Positions 27,457 to 36,337 are shown, numbered from the stretch's first letter. The stretch is 64,000 bases of DNA from Bog-473 sp963755495 (GCA_963755495.1 CAVWJS010000006.1:124001-188000), one strand, 5' to 3'. The notes: generated by a model from the letters alone, not told the origin. Program-made: numbers and translations.

Positions 27457-28728
27457 CTATATGGCCGCCGGTCTTGGAAAACGAAGCTGAGTGGGGGAAC
27501 GATGCTGTATGCACGGCACGCCGCGCAAATGAGCATCAACATCAGGGGAGAACACCTGCAGTGCACTCCGCACCATGGCCACGACACCATCAGGATGGTG
27601 ACATGCGCCACGGCCGTCGACTTGGGCCAACCGTCGCAAAAGTCTCGGCATGAGCTCGGTATCGCCGTGACCCTGAGCCAACAAAGTCAGATCGTGGGCG
27701 ATCGCAGGCAGCCCGAAGACACAAGGACCGCACTGCCCAGAGCTCTCTTCGGCCAAGAAGCGAGCGATGCGTGCCGATTCCATAAGTCCACACCCAACAG
27801 TTCCGAGCACGACGATGATCCCGACCCCAGCCGACGCACCGATGGCGCGTAGCGGAACTGAAGCGTAGGGGACGGAGAAATGTGCAGGCCCAACCCACGT
27901 GCCTCCGTAGCCACCGACGAGATACGCGACCGAAGGGTCGCGTGGGGTGGCACGGAGGGCAATATCACGGAGGAGGGTGCCGCGGTCGACTTCGATGACG
28001 CCAGGTTGCGAGACGTCGCCACCTATTGTCACGAGGCACGTTCCGGGCTCTTCGGGCGTTCCCCGAGCGAGAAAAGGCCCCGGGCCATTGCGTGCAATGA
28101 GCGCGATATGGGCCAGCGTCTCAGTGTTGTGCACCAGCGTGGGAAGCCTGCCGACGTGCAATGGCGTGCTCTTGTCGAACCGAAATTTCGGCAGCGCCTT
28201 CCCGGTTTCTATCCAGTCAGCCAGCGCGGACTCCTCCCCGGCCACGAACCGACTGGGGGGACGGACCAGAACCTCGCTCACCCTGGCGTAGCGACGCACG
28301 TTGCGCTCGTACATCGCGCTGTTCACGGCAGCAGCGATGTCGTCTCGTCCGGTTGGGATACATATGATGATCTCTTGCGCACCACAGGCGGCGGCCAGCA
28401 CTTGGGCTCCATCGAGGACGAGGTGCGGGGCTCTCGTGAGCAGCACCTTGTCCTTGTCGCTTGCTGGCTCGCTCTCCATTCCGTTGACGACGATGATTCC
28501 TCCCGTGCCGTCGGAGGACGCCGCCACAAGCTTGATCGACGCGGGAAAGGCACCACCACCCTTTCCGGTGAGGCCGGACGCGGCGAGGTTCTCGAGGAAC
28601 GCCTGCTGCCATCTGACGTTGCGCCCAAGAGGGAGGGGGACGGGACCCAAGGCATCGAGATAACCGGTCAGATCGATCGGGTACCCGAGCAGGTGATGAC
28701 GTGTGGGGGTCGTTGCGGTGTCAGCCAC
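27457..28728 (-). CDS. Stand-alone NuoF-like NADH dehydrogenase flavoprotein
   Basis: Protein of 423 residues related to subunit F of respiratory complex I. Visible parts are the FMN-binding loop GLTGKGGGAFPASIK, the NADH-site region NGMESEPASDKDK, the SLBB-type middle region (GTCLVTIGGDVSQPG) and the 4Fe-4S-binding motif SGQCGPCVFG with a later cysteine in RGACHHPDG. The GTG start is at 28728. No nuoE, nuoG or other complex I gene is nearby, so it likely acts as an independent NADH-oxidising flavoprotein with a partner I cannot identify. It is convergent with the oxidase operon. Confidence 0.82.
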   Translation of the reverse strand: MADTATTPTRHHLLGYPIDLTGYLDALGPVPLPLGRNVRWQQAFLENLAASGLTGKGGGAFPASIKLVAASSDGTGGIIVVNGMESEPASDKDKVLLTRAPHLVLDGAQVLAAACGAQEIIICIPTGRDDIAAAVNSAMYERNVRRYARVSEVLVRPPSRFVAGEESALADWIETGKALPKFRFDKSTPLHVGRLPTLVHNTETLAHIALIARNGPGPFLARGTPEEPGTCLVTIGGDVSQPGVIEVDRGTLLRDIALRATPRDPSVAYLVGGYGGTWVGPAHFSVPYASVPLRAIGASAGVGIIVVLGTVGCGLMESARIARFLAEESSGQCGPCVFGLPAIAHDLTLLAQGHGDTELMPRLLRRLAQVDGRGACHHPDGVVAMVRSALQVFSPDVDAHLRGVPCIQHRSPTQLRFPRPAAI

Positions 28729-28845
28729 GGGAGAGCCCGCGGCGGTGGCGTAGAGGCATGCCCTTCACTTCTAGTCCACTCCGGACGCTTTGGCGACCCG
28801 CGCGCCGGCTGCTGAGGATGAAACGGGACCGCGGAAGGGATAACG

Positions 28846-29235
28846 ATGGTTGACGGGACGCAGCAAGCGGAGCGGCCCGCCGGTGACCCAATCGGTCCAG
28901 GGTTCTTCCGTACCCTCAGCAAAGTCTGGGGGACCAAGCTCGGTCGCCGCACCATCGTCGTCGGGGTCGGCCTGTTTATCGTCTCGGTGATCATCGTGAT
29001 CGGTCTGGTGGTCTTCTCCGACGTGTCCCGCCAATCCCAGTCGTACCGGGACGGCTACTCAGTCGGCGGCGCGGCCTATGCCGCTGACGCCTACGCGCAA
29101 CGTGATGCGCAACAGGCCTGCCAGAAAACGGAGCTCAGCGGACCGGAGCACGGGGGCCTCCCCGTGGGGGACGACCCGGCCCAATGGTTGAAAGGTTGCG
29201 TCGCAGCCTTTGCTTCAGCGCAGTCGGGCAACTAA
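28846..29235 (+). CDS. Small single-helix membrane protein of unknown function
   Basis: About 129 residues; ATG at 28846 after GAAGGGATAACG. A cytosolic N-terminus is followed by one helix (TIVVGVGLFIVSVIIVIGLVVF) and an outward domain of about 70 residues. That domain is rich in Tyr, Ala and Gln (SYRDGYSVGGAAYAADAYAQRDAQ) and has two cysteines (QQACQK and KGCVAAF) that could form a disulfide. No family was recognised. It is divergent from the NuoF-like gene. Confidence 0.7.
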   Translation: MVDGTQQAERPAGDPIGPGFFRTLSKVWGTKLGRRTIVVGVGLFIVSVIIVIGLVVFSDVSRQSQSYRDGYSVGGAAYAADAYAQRDAQQACQKTELSGPEHGGLPVGDDPAQWLKGCVAAFASAQSGN

Positions 29236-29442
29236 CGGTATTGGATCGGCTCATCTGAAAGGCTGATCTCCGAGCCGTCAACCGGTGAACGACCCAGGAT
29301 GGACTATCTCCAGGACACCCGGAAGGTCGAGGCGATGATCGCGAGCACACTCAAGCCGACGACGCGACGCAGAGGTCGACTCCAGGCGAAGGGCCGTGCC
29401 AGGAGCGCAGCCGGAGCCACCTGGGGCCAAAATAGACCGATT

Positions 29443-29469
29443 CGTCACATTTTGCTGTCCCACTGGGTC
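29443..29469 (+). promoter_or_regulatory. Putative ECF41/SigJ-type promoter of the decarboxylase gene
   Basis: CGTCACA at 29443-29449, a 16-base spacer, then GGTC at 29466-29469, 36 bases before the ATG at 29506. The same arrangement lies before the sigma factor gene itself (30176-30202). It resembles the ECF41 promoter consensus as I recall it, TGTCACA-N16-CGTC. The match is seen in the sequence; use by this sigma factor is inferred. Confidence 0.65.
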
Positions 29470-29505
29470 ATGTTGGTGGGAATCCGAAATCTAAAGGAGA
29501 TCGCA

Positions 29506-29976
29506 ATGGACGCTCGAATCGACTTCTACGGCAATGCGGTGGTCCGAAGCTTCACCAAGCACATCAATGCCGCTGGCGCGGTCATAACCGGATCAACTTT
29601 GCCAGTCGTGACCCAGGAGCTCGTCAAGATCCGAGCCAGCCAGATCAACGGCTGCGCCGGCTGTCTGGACATGCACACCAAGGATGCCGAGCAGCGCGGG
29701 GAGACCTCGGTGCGAATCAACCTAGTTGCCGCATGGCGAGAGGCGACGGTCTTCACCGAATCCGAGAGGGCTGCCCTTGAGGTGGCCGAGCTGGGGACCC
29801 GCGTCGCCGATGGCGGCGGTGTCAACGATGAAGCATGGGCCAACGCGGCCAAGCACTTCAACGAAGACCAGCTCGGCGCACTGGTGTGCCTCATCGCCCT
29901 CATCAATCTCTACAACCGCCTCAATGTCATTACCCGACAGCCCGCAGGTGCCTACACGCCCGGCCAGTGGGGATGA
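29506..29976 (+). CDS. Carboxymuconolactone decarboxylase/AhpD-like protein
   Basis: About 156 residues. The ATG at 29506 has AAAGGAGAT at ideal spacing, which fixes the start over the longer open frame. The AhpD-type core reads LVKIRASQINGCAGCLDMHTKDA, with the redox pair CAGC and the nearby histidine. Such proteins act as peroxidase partners or disulfide reductases; the decarboxylase name reflects the fold only. The gene directly precedes a SigJ/ECF41 sigma factor gene, a well-known pairing for that sigma group, and carries the matching promoter. Confidence 0.9.
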   Translation: MDARIDFYGNAVVRSFTKHINAAGAVITGSTLPVVTQELVKIRASQINGCAGCLDMHTKDAEQRGETSVRINLVAAWREATVFTESERAALEVAELGTRVADGGGVNDEAWANAAKHFNEDQLGALVCLIALINLYNRLNVITRQPAGAYTPGQWG

Positions 29977-29988
29977 TGGCATGACGTC

Positions 29989-30024
29989 GCCTCGGGTCGG
30001 CCATCGATCCGGCTGACCCGAGGC
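29989..30024 (+). terminator. Stem-loop after the decarboxylase gene
   Basis: GCCTCGGGTC at 29989-29998 pairs perfectly with GACCCGAGGC at 30015-30024 around a 16-base loop, 13 bases after the stop codon. There is no run of T after it, so it may be a weak or Rho-aided terminator. Confidence 0.5.
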
Positions 30025-30175
30025 TCACGAGATCCGACGTCGTGGGCCGGACTCGTTGAGGACGGAACCACGCCACCCTCGCTGATTCCTCGCTGCCGAC
30101 AAGTGTGATCACCGTGCTCAAATGCGCCGTTGATCAGCAGTTTCTGAGACGCCGGCCTTGATCCCGCGCTGCCTT

Positions 30176-30202
30176 TGTCACATGGATGGGCGCTATGGGG
30201 TC
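30176..30202 (+). promoter_or_regulatory. Putative autoregulatory ECF41/SigJ-type promoter
   Basis: TGTCACA at 30176-30182, exactly 16 bases, then GGTC at 30199-30202, 34 bases before the sigma factor ATG. The two copies share element sequence, spacing and distance to the start codon, and both continue GGTCAT. This implies that the sigma factor controls itself and the decarboxylase gene. Confidence 0.65.
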
Positions 30203-30236
30203 ATTGTGGTGACGCCTTTGAGCGAGGACAGGTGGA

Positions 30237-31121
30237 ATGGACGAGAAGGACTGGTTAGCGAAGCGATTCGAGGAGCAAAGGGTCCATCTGCGAGCGGTCG
30301 CCTATCGGATGCTGGGCTCGCTCACGGAAGCTGACGATGCAGTCCAAGACGCCTGGCTGCGGGCGAGCCGGGCCGAGACAAACGAGGTCGAGAATCTTGG
30401 CGGATGGTTGACGACGATCGTCGCCCGCGTTTGCCTCAACATGCTCCGCTCGCGAAATGTCCGGCGAGAGGAATCCCTCGAGATGCATCTCCCCGATCCT
30501 GTCATCAGCTCAGCAGGGGAACTTGGACCAGAGGAAGAGGCACTGCTCGCCGATTCGGTTGGCCTGGCTCTCCTGGTCGTACTCGATGCTCTGGCTCCCG
30601 CTGAGCGCCTGGCCTTCGTACTCCATGACATGTTCGAGCTGCCATTCGAGGAGATTGCGCCCATGGTGGGTCGATCCCCGACGGCCGCGAGGCAGCTGGC
30701 GAGCAGAGCACGGCGCCGGGTCAAAGGCGCTGAAATCCCCGACCCCGACCTCAATCGCCAACGAGCGATGGTCGACGCCTTCCTTTTGGCAGCCCGTGGG
30801 GGAGACTTCGACGCACTGGTCGCCCTCCTTCACCCTGACGTCATCTTGCGAGTTGACTTCGGTCCGAGCCGTCCGGGTGCGTCCCGGGTCGTGCGCGGCG
30901 CACCCGCCGTCGCGAGACAGGCGCTCCTCGGTGCAAATCCGGCGGCAGTGGTCCACCCCGCGTTGATCAACGGGACGGCGGGCGTCGTGATCACTCTGGA
31001 TTTGCAGCCACACCTCGTAATGGCCTTCACCGTCGTCAACGATCAGATCGTAGAACTCGACTTGATCGCCGACCCTGAACGCGTCCGCAGAGTCGCATCG
31101 GCGGTCCTCAGTGGAAAATGA
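30237..31121 (+). CDS. sigJ: ECF sigma factor, SigJ/ECF41 type with C-terminal SnoaL-like domain
   Basis: Sigma factor of 294 residues. Region 2 is visible as LRAVAYRMLGSLTEADDAVQDAWLRA. Region 4 is ERLAFVLHDMFELPFEEIAPMVGRSPTAARQLASRARRRV. The last ~110 residues form an NTF2/SnoaL-like extension (AFLLAARGGDFDALVALLHPDV ... VELDLIADPERV). In ECF41 factors this fused domain replaces an anti-sigma factor and tunes activity. The usual signature motifs in it look diverged here (ADPERV in the place of NPDKL). It sits after the decarboxylase gene, with a matching promoter before each. Confidence 0.92.
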   Translation: MDEKDWLAKRFEEQRVHLRAVAYRMLGSLTEADDAVQDAWLRASRAETNEVENLGGWLTTIVARVCLNMLRSRNVRREESLEMHLPDPVISSAGELGPEEEALLADSVGLALLVVLDALAPAERLAFVLHDMFELPFEEIAPMVGRSPTAARQLASRARRRVKGAEIPDPDLNRQRAMVDAFLLAARGGDFDALVALLHPDVILRVDFGPSRPGASRVVRGAPAVARQALLGANPAAVVHPALINGTAGVVITLDLQPHLVMAFTVVNDQIVELDLIADPERVRRVASAVLSGK

Positions 31122-31286
31122 CACCGCATAGACGCTGGGCATCGTGGTCGACGCACGCAAACTTGGGCCTTTCCCACCACTCGGCATCTTCTGACTTGGA
31201 CGGCGAGTGAGGCCCGTCCACAGCGCGAAGGCAACAGGGGATCAGAGCCGCGACAGATAACCCAGAAGTGGCCGTTGACCTCGCCC

Positions 31287-31319
31287 TTGACGGTGAGTCG
31301 CCCGATGGGCGGGGATTCT
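31287..31319 (+). repeat. Decayed rnpB 3'-end copy A (attachment-site-like)
   Basis: Begins TTGACGGTGAGTCG and ends GGGATTCT, matching the complement of the rnpB 3' end (56398-56430) apart from a few changes and one extra G. It has the same orientation as the other copies and marks the left limit of the accessory region seen here. It lies in a ~370-base gene-free stretch (31122-31490) in which nothing else was recognised. Confidence 0.65.
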
Positions 31320-31490
31320 TAATCGTAAATTCTCTGATCAGCTCAGTGGTCTCTTGTCAGCAGTGACCCGATTGTCCCTCTGCCTTTGATGGTGCGCTCA
31401 CAAGGACTGGGCCGGTGGACCCAGCATTTCCCCAACCCGCGTCGAGCTTACGTTTGAGGTCGTTCACGGAAATGATGAACTCAACCCTGG

Positions 31491-31730
31491 ATGATCACGC
31501 GTGCCCTTGATGTCCACTGGCGCGGGGTTCAAACTGGCCGTGTGAATGCAGGACAGTCCCGTGAACGGCCCCCGCCTCGTTTCGTAGCCGATGAGAGAGA
31601 ACTGCGAGACAAGGTCCGTGAATTACGGACGGTAGCTCAATCTGCGCTGGCCAGTGGTAGGGCCGCTGGCGCAATAAAGGAATACCTTGATTCCGTTGTG
31701 GTGTTTGCTGGCAGGTACGTGGAGGACTGA
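31491..31730 (+). CDS. Possible small hypothetical protein
   Basis: A 79-residue frame with a charged, helix-forming middle (ADERELRDKVRELRTVAQSALASGRAAGAIKEYLDSVV) that looks like real coding sequence. The start is unclear: there is no good ribosome site before the ATG at 31491, and a GTG about 50 bases later is possible. No family recognised. It is the first gene of cassette A. Confidence 0.4.
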   Translation: MITRALDVHWRGVQTGRVNAGQSRERPPPRFVADERELRDKVRELRTVAQSALASGRAAGAIKEYLDSVVVFAGRYVED

Positions 31731-31825
31731 CCATTTCAGTCGTTCCGGTTCCATGCATGGCCTCTCAATGAATTCGCAAACTGTGTCGATTGGCGTTGGA
31801 CGATATGCCGAGACGGGATCTGTAA

Positions 31826-32368
31826 ATGCTAAAAGACGTGGCGGCAGCAAGATGGAATCCGCGCCGATTCGTCGCATCACTCTGCATTCTGTGCGCGGTG
31901 ACGCTGGTCGCCGCACCGGGCAGTCAGGCTGGAGCGGCAGCGACGACGACATCGTTCAAGTCAGTGAGTTCGTCCGAGCCGAAACCTTCGGCGCCGCTGT
32001 CGGCACCGAAGACATCCGCCGCTCAGGACGGGCAGTTCCTCACGGAGGTTACGGAGGCGGATTTCGCTTTGGCCACCTATGAGCAAAAACAGGGAAATGT
32101 TGCTCTACGTGCTCTTCTGAACGATGGATCGGCGTTCTGCGCCTTCCTGCAACGCGGCGCAGGGATCGACAACGCGTTGGCTTCCGTGGCCATTGGAGCA
32201 AGAGGCGAAGAGGCAAGGACCCGTCTTCCCTTGTCGGTGACGACCTTCAACACGATTGAAGCGGTCGCGCTCTTGACACTGTGTCCCGACGACCAGAAGC
32301 TACTCCCGCCTTCGGAGAGGTCCAAGATTCGCAAACTAGGTAAGACCCTCGCCACGCAGTCACACTGA
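31826..32368 (+). CDS. Secreted DUF732-like small protein
   Basis: About 180 residues. The N-terminus (PRRFVASLCILCAVTLVAAPGSQAGA) is a Sec signal peptide. A Ser/Pro-rich spacer and a compact C-terminal region with two cysteines follow (FCAFLQRGAG and LLTLCPDD). The cysteine spacing and the closing CPDD recall the DUF732 family of secreted actinobacterial proteins, but similarity is judged by eye. Role unknown. It lies in cassette A just upstream of the large secreted phosphoesterase. Confidence 0.65.
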   Translation: MLKDVAAARWNPRRFVASLCILCAVTLVAAPGSQAGAAATTTSFKSVSSSEPKPSAPLSAPKTSAAQDGQFLTEVTEADFALATYEQKQGNVALRALLNDGSAFCAFLQRGAGIDNALASVAIGARGEEARTRLPLSVTTFNTIEAVALLTLCPDDQKLLPPSERSKIRKLGKTLATQSH

Positions 32369-32497
32369 CGCGCTATTGCACCAACTGGAACTCAACGCGG
32401 TCGTTGCCAGGATGGTTCGACATTCGGTCACACAACGATAAGCCCCTCGTTGCACAACGGGTGCCGATAGTTAACCGAGCGGATTTACCGTTCTCTT

Positions 32498-35473
32498 ATG
32501 CGAATCTCACAAACGTCACAGCGCAACCGTCTACGGAGAGGTGCGATGTTAATGGCGGTCGCCACCGCGGCCCTCTCCGTGGTAGCGCTGTCTTCTGTGA
32601 CGGTTTCCGGCGCCTTCGCAGGCCCATCACCGGCGGTTCCGACGACGTGCCCGGCTGGAAGCGTCTTGAAGGAACCGACGGGAAGCACAAGTTCGCAGGC
32701 GCAGTGTGTCATCACATCCACCGGCACACCCATTGGTGGCATAAAGCACGTGTGGTTGATCATTTTGGAGAACAAGTCCTACGACGAGATTTTCACTGGG
32801 CTCAACCAGAACAGTTACCTGTGGCAGACGCTCCCCCAGCAGGGCGCCCTGCTCACCAACTATTACGGTACCGGCCACTTCAGCATGGATAACTACATCT
32901 CGCTGGTGTCCGGTCAATCCCCGTCCTACGCCACGCAGGACGACTGCTCCACGACGGCGAACATGACAAACAGCAACAGCGGCATCATCACGAGCGGCAC
33001 GGTGGGCACCGGCACCGATACCGACGGGACGACCGACGGCTCGGGAACCAACACCCAACCCCCCAATCCAACGTCCAGCGCAAACGGTAACTACGGCCAA
33101 CTCCTCACGCACGGTGGCGTCGATGCGTCATTGGCCAACAACGGCTGCGTGTTTCCAACCGACGTCACCACTCTGTTCAACCAGTACAACGCAGCCGGAG
33201 TCGCCTGGAAAGCCTATGCACAGGACCTTGGGGGGGCTCAGCCCGTCGGCTCCACCACCTACGTGACGAGTTCGACCCCAGGCGTGACCAACACAGTTCC
33301 GGGCCGGGATGACGGGGCTTGCGGATATCCCGGCTCGTCGACTGCGGACCCTGTCACTAACCCGACGGCCCTGGTGGCCCCGAGCGGGGACGTCACGAGC
33401 TTCACGGGCGCTCAGCCGGCCAATGCCAACAAGAACGGCGACCCGGCTGATCAGTACGTGGCCAAGCACTTCCCGACGGGCTGGTTCACGGCGCTGACTG
33501 GTGAACTAGCTGGCACGCAGAGCGGCGTTACCTATTCCGCGCAGCCGGCGCTCAACGAACCGACCACTTCCGAGTACGACGGACCCAGCGCTCCGACCAC
33601 CGGTGCGAAGGACACCAACTGCGACGCCAACCACGTCGCCAACCTCGATGATCCCACCTATGGCCTGGAGCACGATCTGAGCCTCCCGGCCAACGAGGTC
33701 CCGGCCTTCAACTGGGTCACGCCGGACAACTGCAGCGACGCGCACGACGCAACATGTCAGGGCAACAACCTTTCGGGAGCTTTCAACGCCAACGGGACTC
33801 CGGACTACACGCCGTCGGGCCTGCCCGCCTACGATCCTGAAGCCACCACCCCTGTCAACTACACCGGTGGGTTGTATGCGGCCGACCTGTTCCTGCGCTA
33901 CTACATCCCGCTGATCGAGCGGTCGGCGGCTTTTGCCGATGGAGGGCTCATCGACATCACCTTTGACGAGGCCAATCCTCCGTTCACCGTTGGCAACAGC
34001 TTCAACAATGTACCGGCTTCCGGCGACAGGACCACCTACTCCGCCCCGGCGGATCAGCCCACCTTTGGCACCACGGGGAGCACCGAACCGGGTGCCGACT
34101 CTCTCTACGGCGCCTTCGGAGCCCTGGCCGACGCCGCCGGTGAGAACATCAACGGCCACAATCTGCCTACCGAGCCGACCGGACCAAACGACCCAGAGGT
34201 GACCAACACTTCAGGTCAGCAGCTGCAGCCCGGCCCCGGGGCCTCCGGATTCATCGACAGGCCGACCGGCCTCGCCGGCGAGAGCCCCTACCTGAGCGGA
34301 TCGCCCGGCACGGCGACCGAACCAGCCCTTGTCGCCACCAATTCCAGCATGGTCACGGACCCGCAGATCAATGCCGACGACACCGGCCGACTCGTCTCGG
34401 GTACCGATGCAAACGGCAACACGATCCCGCCTGACACCTTCGTCGGAGCAGTCAGCGACACTGGACCAATCGCTTTGGGGTCCAACGCCAGCACCACGAC
34501 GGCATCGAACAACTACGCCAAGCCCTGGATCGGCACCTTTCAGCTGCTCAACGACAGCGGACAGCCGGTAACCCTCCCCAGCGGCTTCAACGGCAACGTC
34601 ACCCTGGGCGCCGAGGGGGCGACGTCCACGGTCGGAAGCACCACCTGCCCGAGCGGGAATGAGGCTGCGACGACCAGTGGGTGCGTCACTGCGGACCCGC
34701 TCTACGATCCGACCGACTTCACTCCGGGCGGCGGCGACACCGGGACCGTGCTGATCAGCCCCTTCATCAAGCCCGGGACCGTGTCGAGTACGTACTACAA
34801 CCACTACAGCACTTTGCGGACGATGGAGGATCTGTTCCTGACTGGGCGGACCTGCACCGAACCCAAGAATGCCGATACCCCGCTGGCTGCCGGCACGGTC
34901 TGTGGCGGACTCGATGGCCAGGGCCACATCGGCTACGCAGCGCAAGCCGGTCTAGCCGACTTCGGCCCCGATGTGTTCACGGTGCAGTCGTTCACGACGG
35001 TGACCACTCCGCCCGGCTATCAACAGATCAGTACCAGCTCCGGGAGCTTGTTCTGCCCCAAGGGCGCCAACCTCGGTCACGCGGGCCGCGACGGCCAGAA
35101 CGGTGCGGGCAGCTTCGGTGGAGCTGGCGGCACGGGCGGTGCGGCTGGCTGTGGAAGCAACGGCGGGGCGGGAGGCAACGGTGGCAAGGGCGCCATAGCC
35201 GTCGGCAGCGGCGGCAGCGGCGGCAATGGCGGCAATGGCGGCAATGGCGCTTGTCCGCCCGAGGATTTTGTCAATGGAGTCTGGTTGACGGCCGTCGGGG
35301 TCGCCACATCGCCCTACGACACTCCTCCGTGCAGCGGTAACGGCGGGAATGGCGGGAGCGGAGGCAACGGCGGCAAGGGTGTCGGATCAAGCCCGGGCGG
35401 CAACGGGGCCGGCGGCGGGAACGGCTCACCCGGGAACCCCGGTAGGAACGGCGCAAACGGCAAGAAGGGTTAG
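32498..35473 (+). CDS. Secreted phosphoesterase (phospholipase C/acid phosphatase type) with PGRS-like glycine-rich tail
   Basis: Large exported protein of 991 residues. A signal peptide (MLMAVATAALSVVALSSVTVSGAFA) is followed by the catalytic fold: IKHVWLIILENKSYDEIF (metal-binding Glu-Asn), then YYGTGHFSMDNYISLVSGQSP, GLIDITFDEANPPF, and VLISPFIKPGTVSSTYYNHYSTLRTMEDLF. This is the phosphoesterase family of PlcC-like phospholipases and AcpA-like phosphatases. The order is normal but long Asn/Thr/Gly-rich inserts separate the motifs. The last ~110 residues are tandem GGxGGxGG units like mycobacterial PE_PGRS tails, with no LPxTG anchor. It probably acts at the cell surface; substrate unknown. 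Confidence 0.85.
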   Translation: MRISQTSQRNRLRRGAMLMAVATAALSVVALSSVTVSGAFAGPSPAVPTTCPAGSVLKEPTGSTSSQAQCVITSTGTPIGGIKHVWLIILENKSYDEIFTGLNQNSYLWQTLPQQGALLTNYYGTGHFSMDNYISLVSGQSPSYATQDDCSTTANMTNSNSGIITSGTVGTGTDTDGTTDGSGTNTQPPNPTSSANGNYGQLLTHGGVDASLANNGCVFPTDVTTLFNQYNAAGVAWKAYAQDLGGAQPVGSTTYVTSSTPGVTNTVPGRDDGACGYPGSSTADPVTNPTALVAPSGDVTSFTGAQPANANKNGDPADQYVAKHFPTGWFTALTGELAGTQSGVTYSAQPALNEPTTSEYDGPSAPTTGAKDTNCDANHVANLDDPTYGLEHDLSLPANEVPAFNWVTPDNCSDAHDATCQGNNLSGAFNANGTPDYTPSGLPAYDPEATTPVNYTGGLYAADLFLRYYIPLIERSAAFADGGLIDITFDEANPPFTVGNSFNNVPASGDRTTYSAPADQPTFGTTGSTEPGADSLYGAFGALADAAGENINGHNLPTEPTGPNDPEVTNTSGQQLQPGPGASGFIDRPTGLAGESPYLSGSPGTATEPALVATNSSMVTDPQINADDTGRLVSGTDANGNTIPPDTFVGAVSDTGPIALGSNASTTTASNNYAKPWIGTFQLLNDSGQPVTLPSGFNGNVTLGAEGATSTVGSTTCPSGNEAATTSGCVTADPLYDPTDFTPGGGDTGTVLISPFIKPGTVSSTYYNHYSTLRTMEDLFLTGRTCTEPKNADTPLAAGTVCGGLDGQGHIGYAAQAGLADFGPDVFTVQSFTTVTTPPGYQQISTSSGSLFCPKGANLGHAGRDGQNGAGSFGGAGGTGGAAGCGSNGGAGGNGGKGAIAVGSGGSGGNGGNGGNGACPPEDFVNGVWLTAVGVATSPYDTPPCSGNGGNGGSGGNGGKGVGSSPGGNGAGGGNGSPGNPGRNGANGKKG

Positions 35474-35537
35474 TTCGATCCTTCGACCGCCCACGCATGC
35501 CGCGGCCCTGTCGGCAACGGCCTCATGGGGCCGGGCT

Positions 35538-36074
35538 GTGAAATCCGGCGCCGTGTTCGCCGCCGCCGCCCTCCTGTTGGTCGTCCTCCTCGCTGGTTGC
35601 GGTGGTGGCCCTTCGTACCCCGCGCTCCTTCCGAAGAGCACGCTCCATCCCCGCGTCGACGCCGCTCTGGTCGGAACAGAGGTGAAGCCGGCACTTCAGG
35701 TCGAAGGACTACCCGTCGTTGCAAAAACCAAGGCCTTCGACGTCGATGTCACAGTGAGTGGGCCGGTCGTCCCCGGTGAGGGCCTACCGGACCAGCCAGC
35801 CGCCACCACGTGCACCTGGACCGTCACGATGAAGGACGCCAGCGCGGACGTACCGGTCTCGATCGCCGACTTCCGCTCCGTCGACCACCTCGGTTCAGTG
35901 TTCCTTATGAAGCTCGTCCCGGGCGAACGCCCTCCGGCGTCCGTCTTGCACCCCGGCCAGACGCTCACCTTCAAGCTCCGGGCGTATGAGCTGGTGGGAG
36001 AAGGCATGATGCAATGGGCGCCCGACCACAAGCACGTTCTCGCCTACTGGGACTATACGGTCGAGAACGACTGA
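35538..36074 (+). CDS. Lipoprotein of unknown function
   Basis: About 178 residues from a GTG at 35538. The signal peptide MKSGAVFAAAALLLVVLLAGC ends in a clear lipobox, LAGC. The mature part looks like an Ig-like beta-sandwich (TCTWTVTMKDASADVPVSIADF, LHPGQTLTFKLRAYELVGEGMMQWAP) ending in DYTVEND. No family was recognised. It starts 65 bases after the phosphoesterase stop and is probably in the same transcription unit, the last gene of cassette A. Confidence 0.7.
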   Translation: MKSGAVFAAAALLLVVLLAGCGGGPSYPALLPKSTLHPRVDAALVGTEVKPALQVEGLPVVAKTKAFDVDVTVSGPVVPGEGLPDQPAATTCTWTVTMKDASADVPVSIADFRSVDHLGSVFLMKLVPGERPPASVLHPGQTLTFKLRAYELVGEGMMQWAPDHKHVLAYWDYTVEND

Positions 36075-36155
36075 GGTGCGGTTCTGAACTCTTCGCGGTC
36101 AGGATCGTGTCACGAGGCAGTGTTGCAATCCTGAACTGCCTCCTAAGGAGCATGA

Positions 36156-36182
36156 TGACGGTGAGTTGGCCGATAGGCGGGA
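36156..36182 (+). repeat. Decayed rnpB 3'-end copy B (attachment-site-like)
   Basis: TGACGGTGAGTTGGCCGATA at 36156-36175, continuing GGCGGGA, matches the rnpB 3'-end complement over ~27 bases with two changes, then diverges. It separates cassette A from cassette B. Confidence 0.72.
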
Positions 36183-36337
36183 AACTGCTTGTTGGCTTTT
36201 AGTGGTCACGCCGAGTGACACGGAACGCCACCACGGCACTTTTACAATTCGCCTGCACATCGTCCCGACGAATTCCGGGACATATGGAGTCATGATTGAG
36301 TCACGGGGGACTGTCTAAAGTCCGGTGTACAGTCCGC

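Noticed and set aside
34211..34945. Minus-strand frame within the phosphoesterase gene
   Set aside because: Shadow of a secreted-protein gene of clear coding character; no start signal or motif.
35100..35470. Short GGC/AAC-rich DNA repeats considered as a CRISPR or minisatellite
   Set aside because: They are in-frame codons of the glycine-rich protein tail, with no regular spacer structure.
36308..36335. Seven-base inverted repeat past the MFS stop as a terminator
   Set aside because: The stem is short with a 14-base loop and no T tract in the right direction; mentioned only within the MFS entry.
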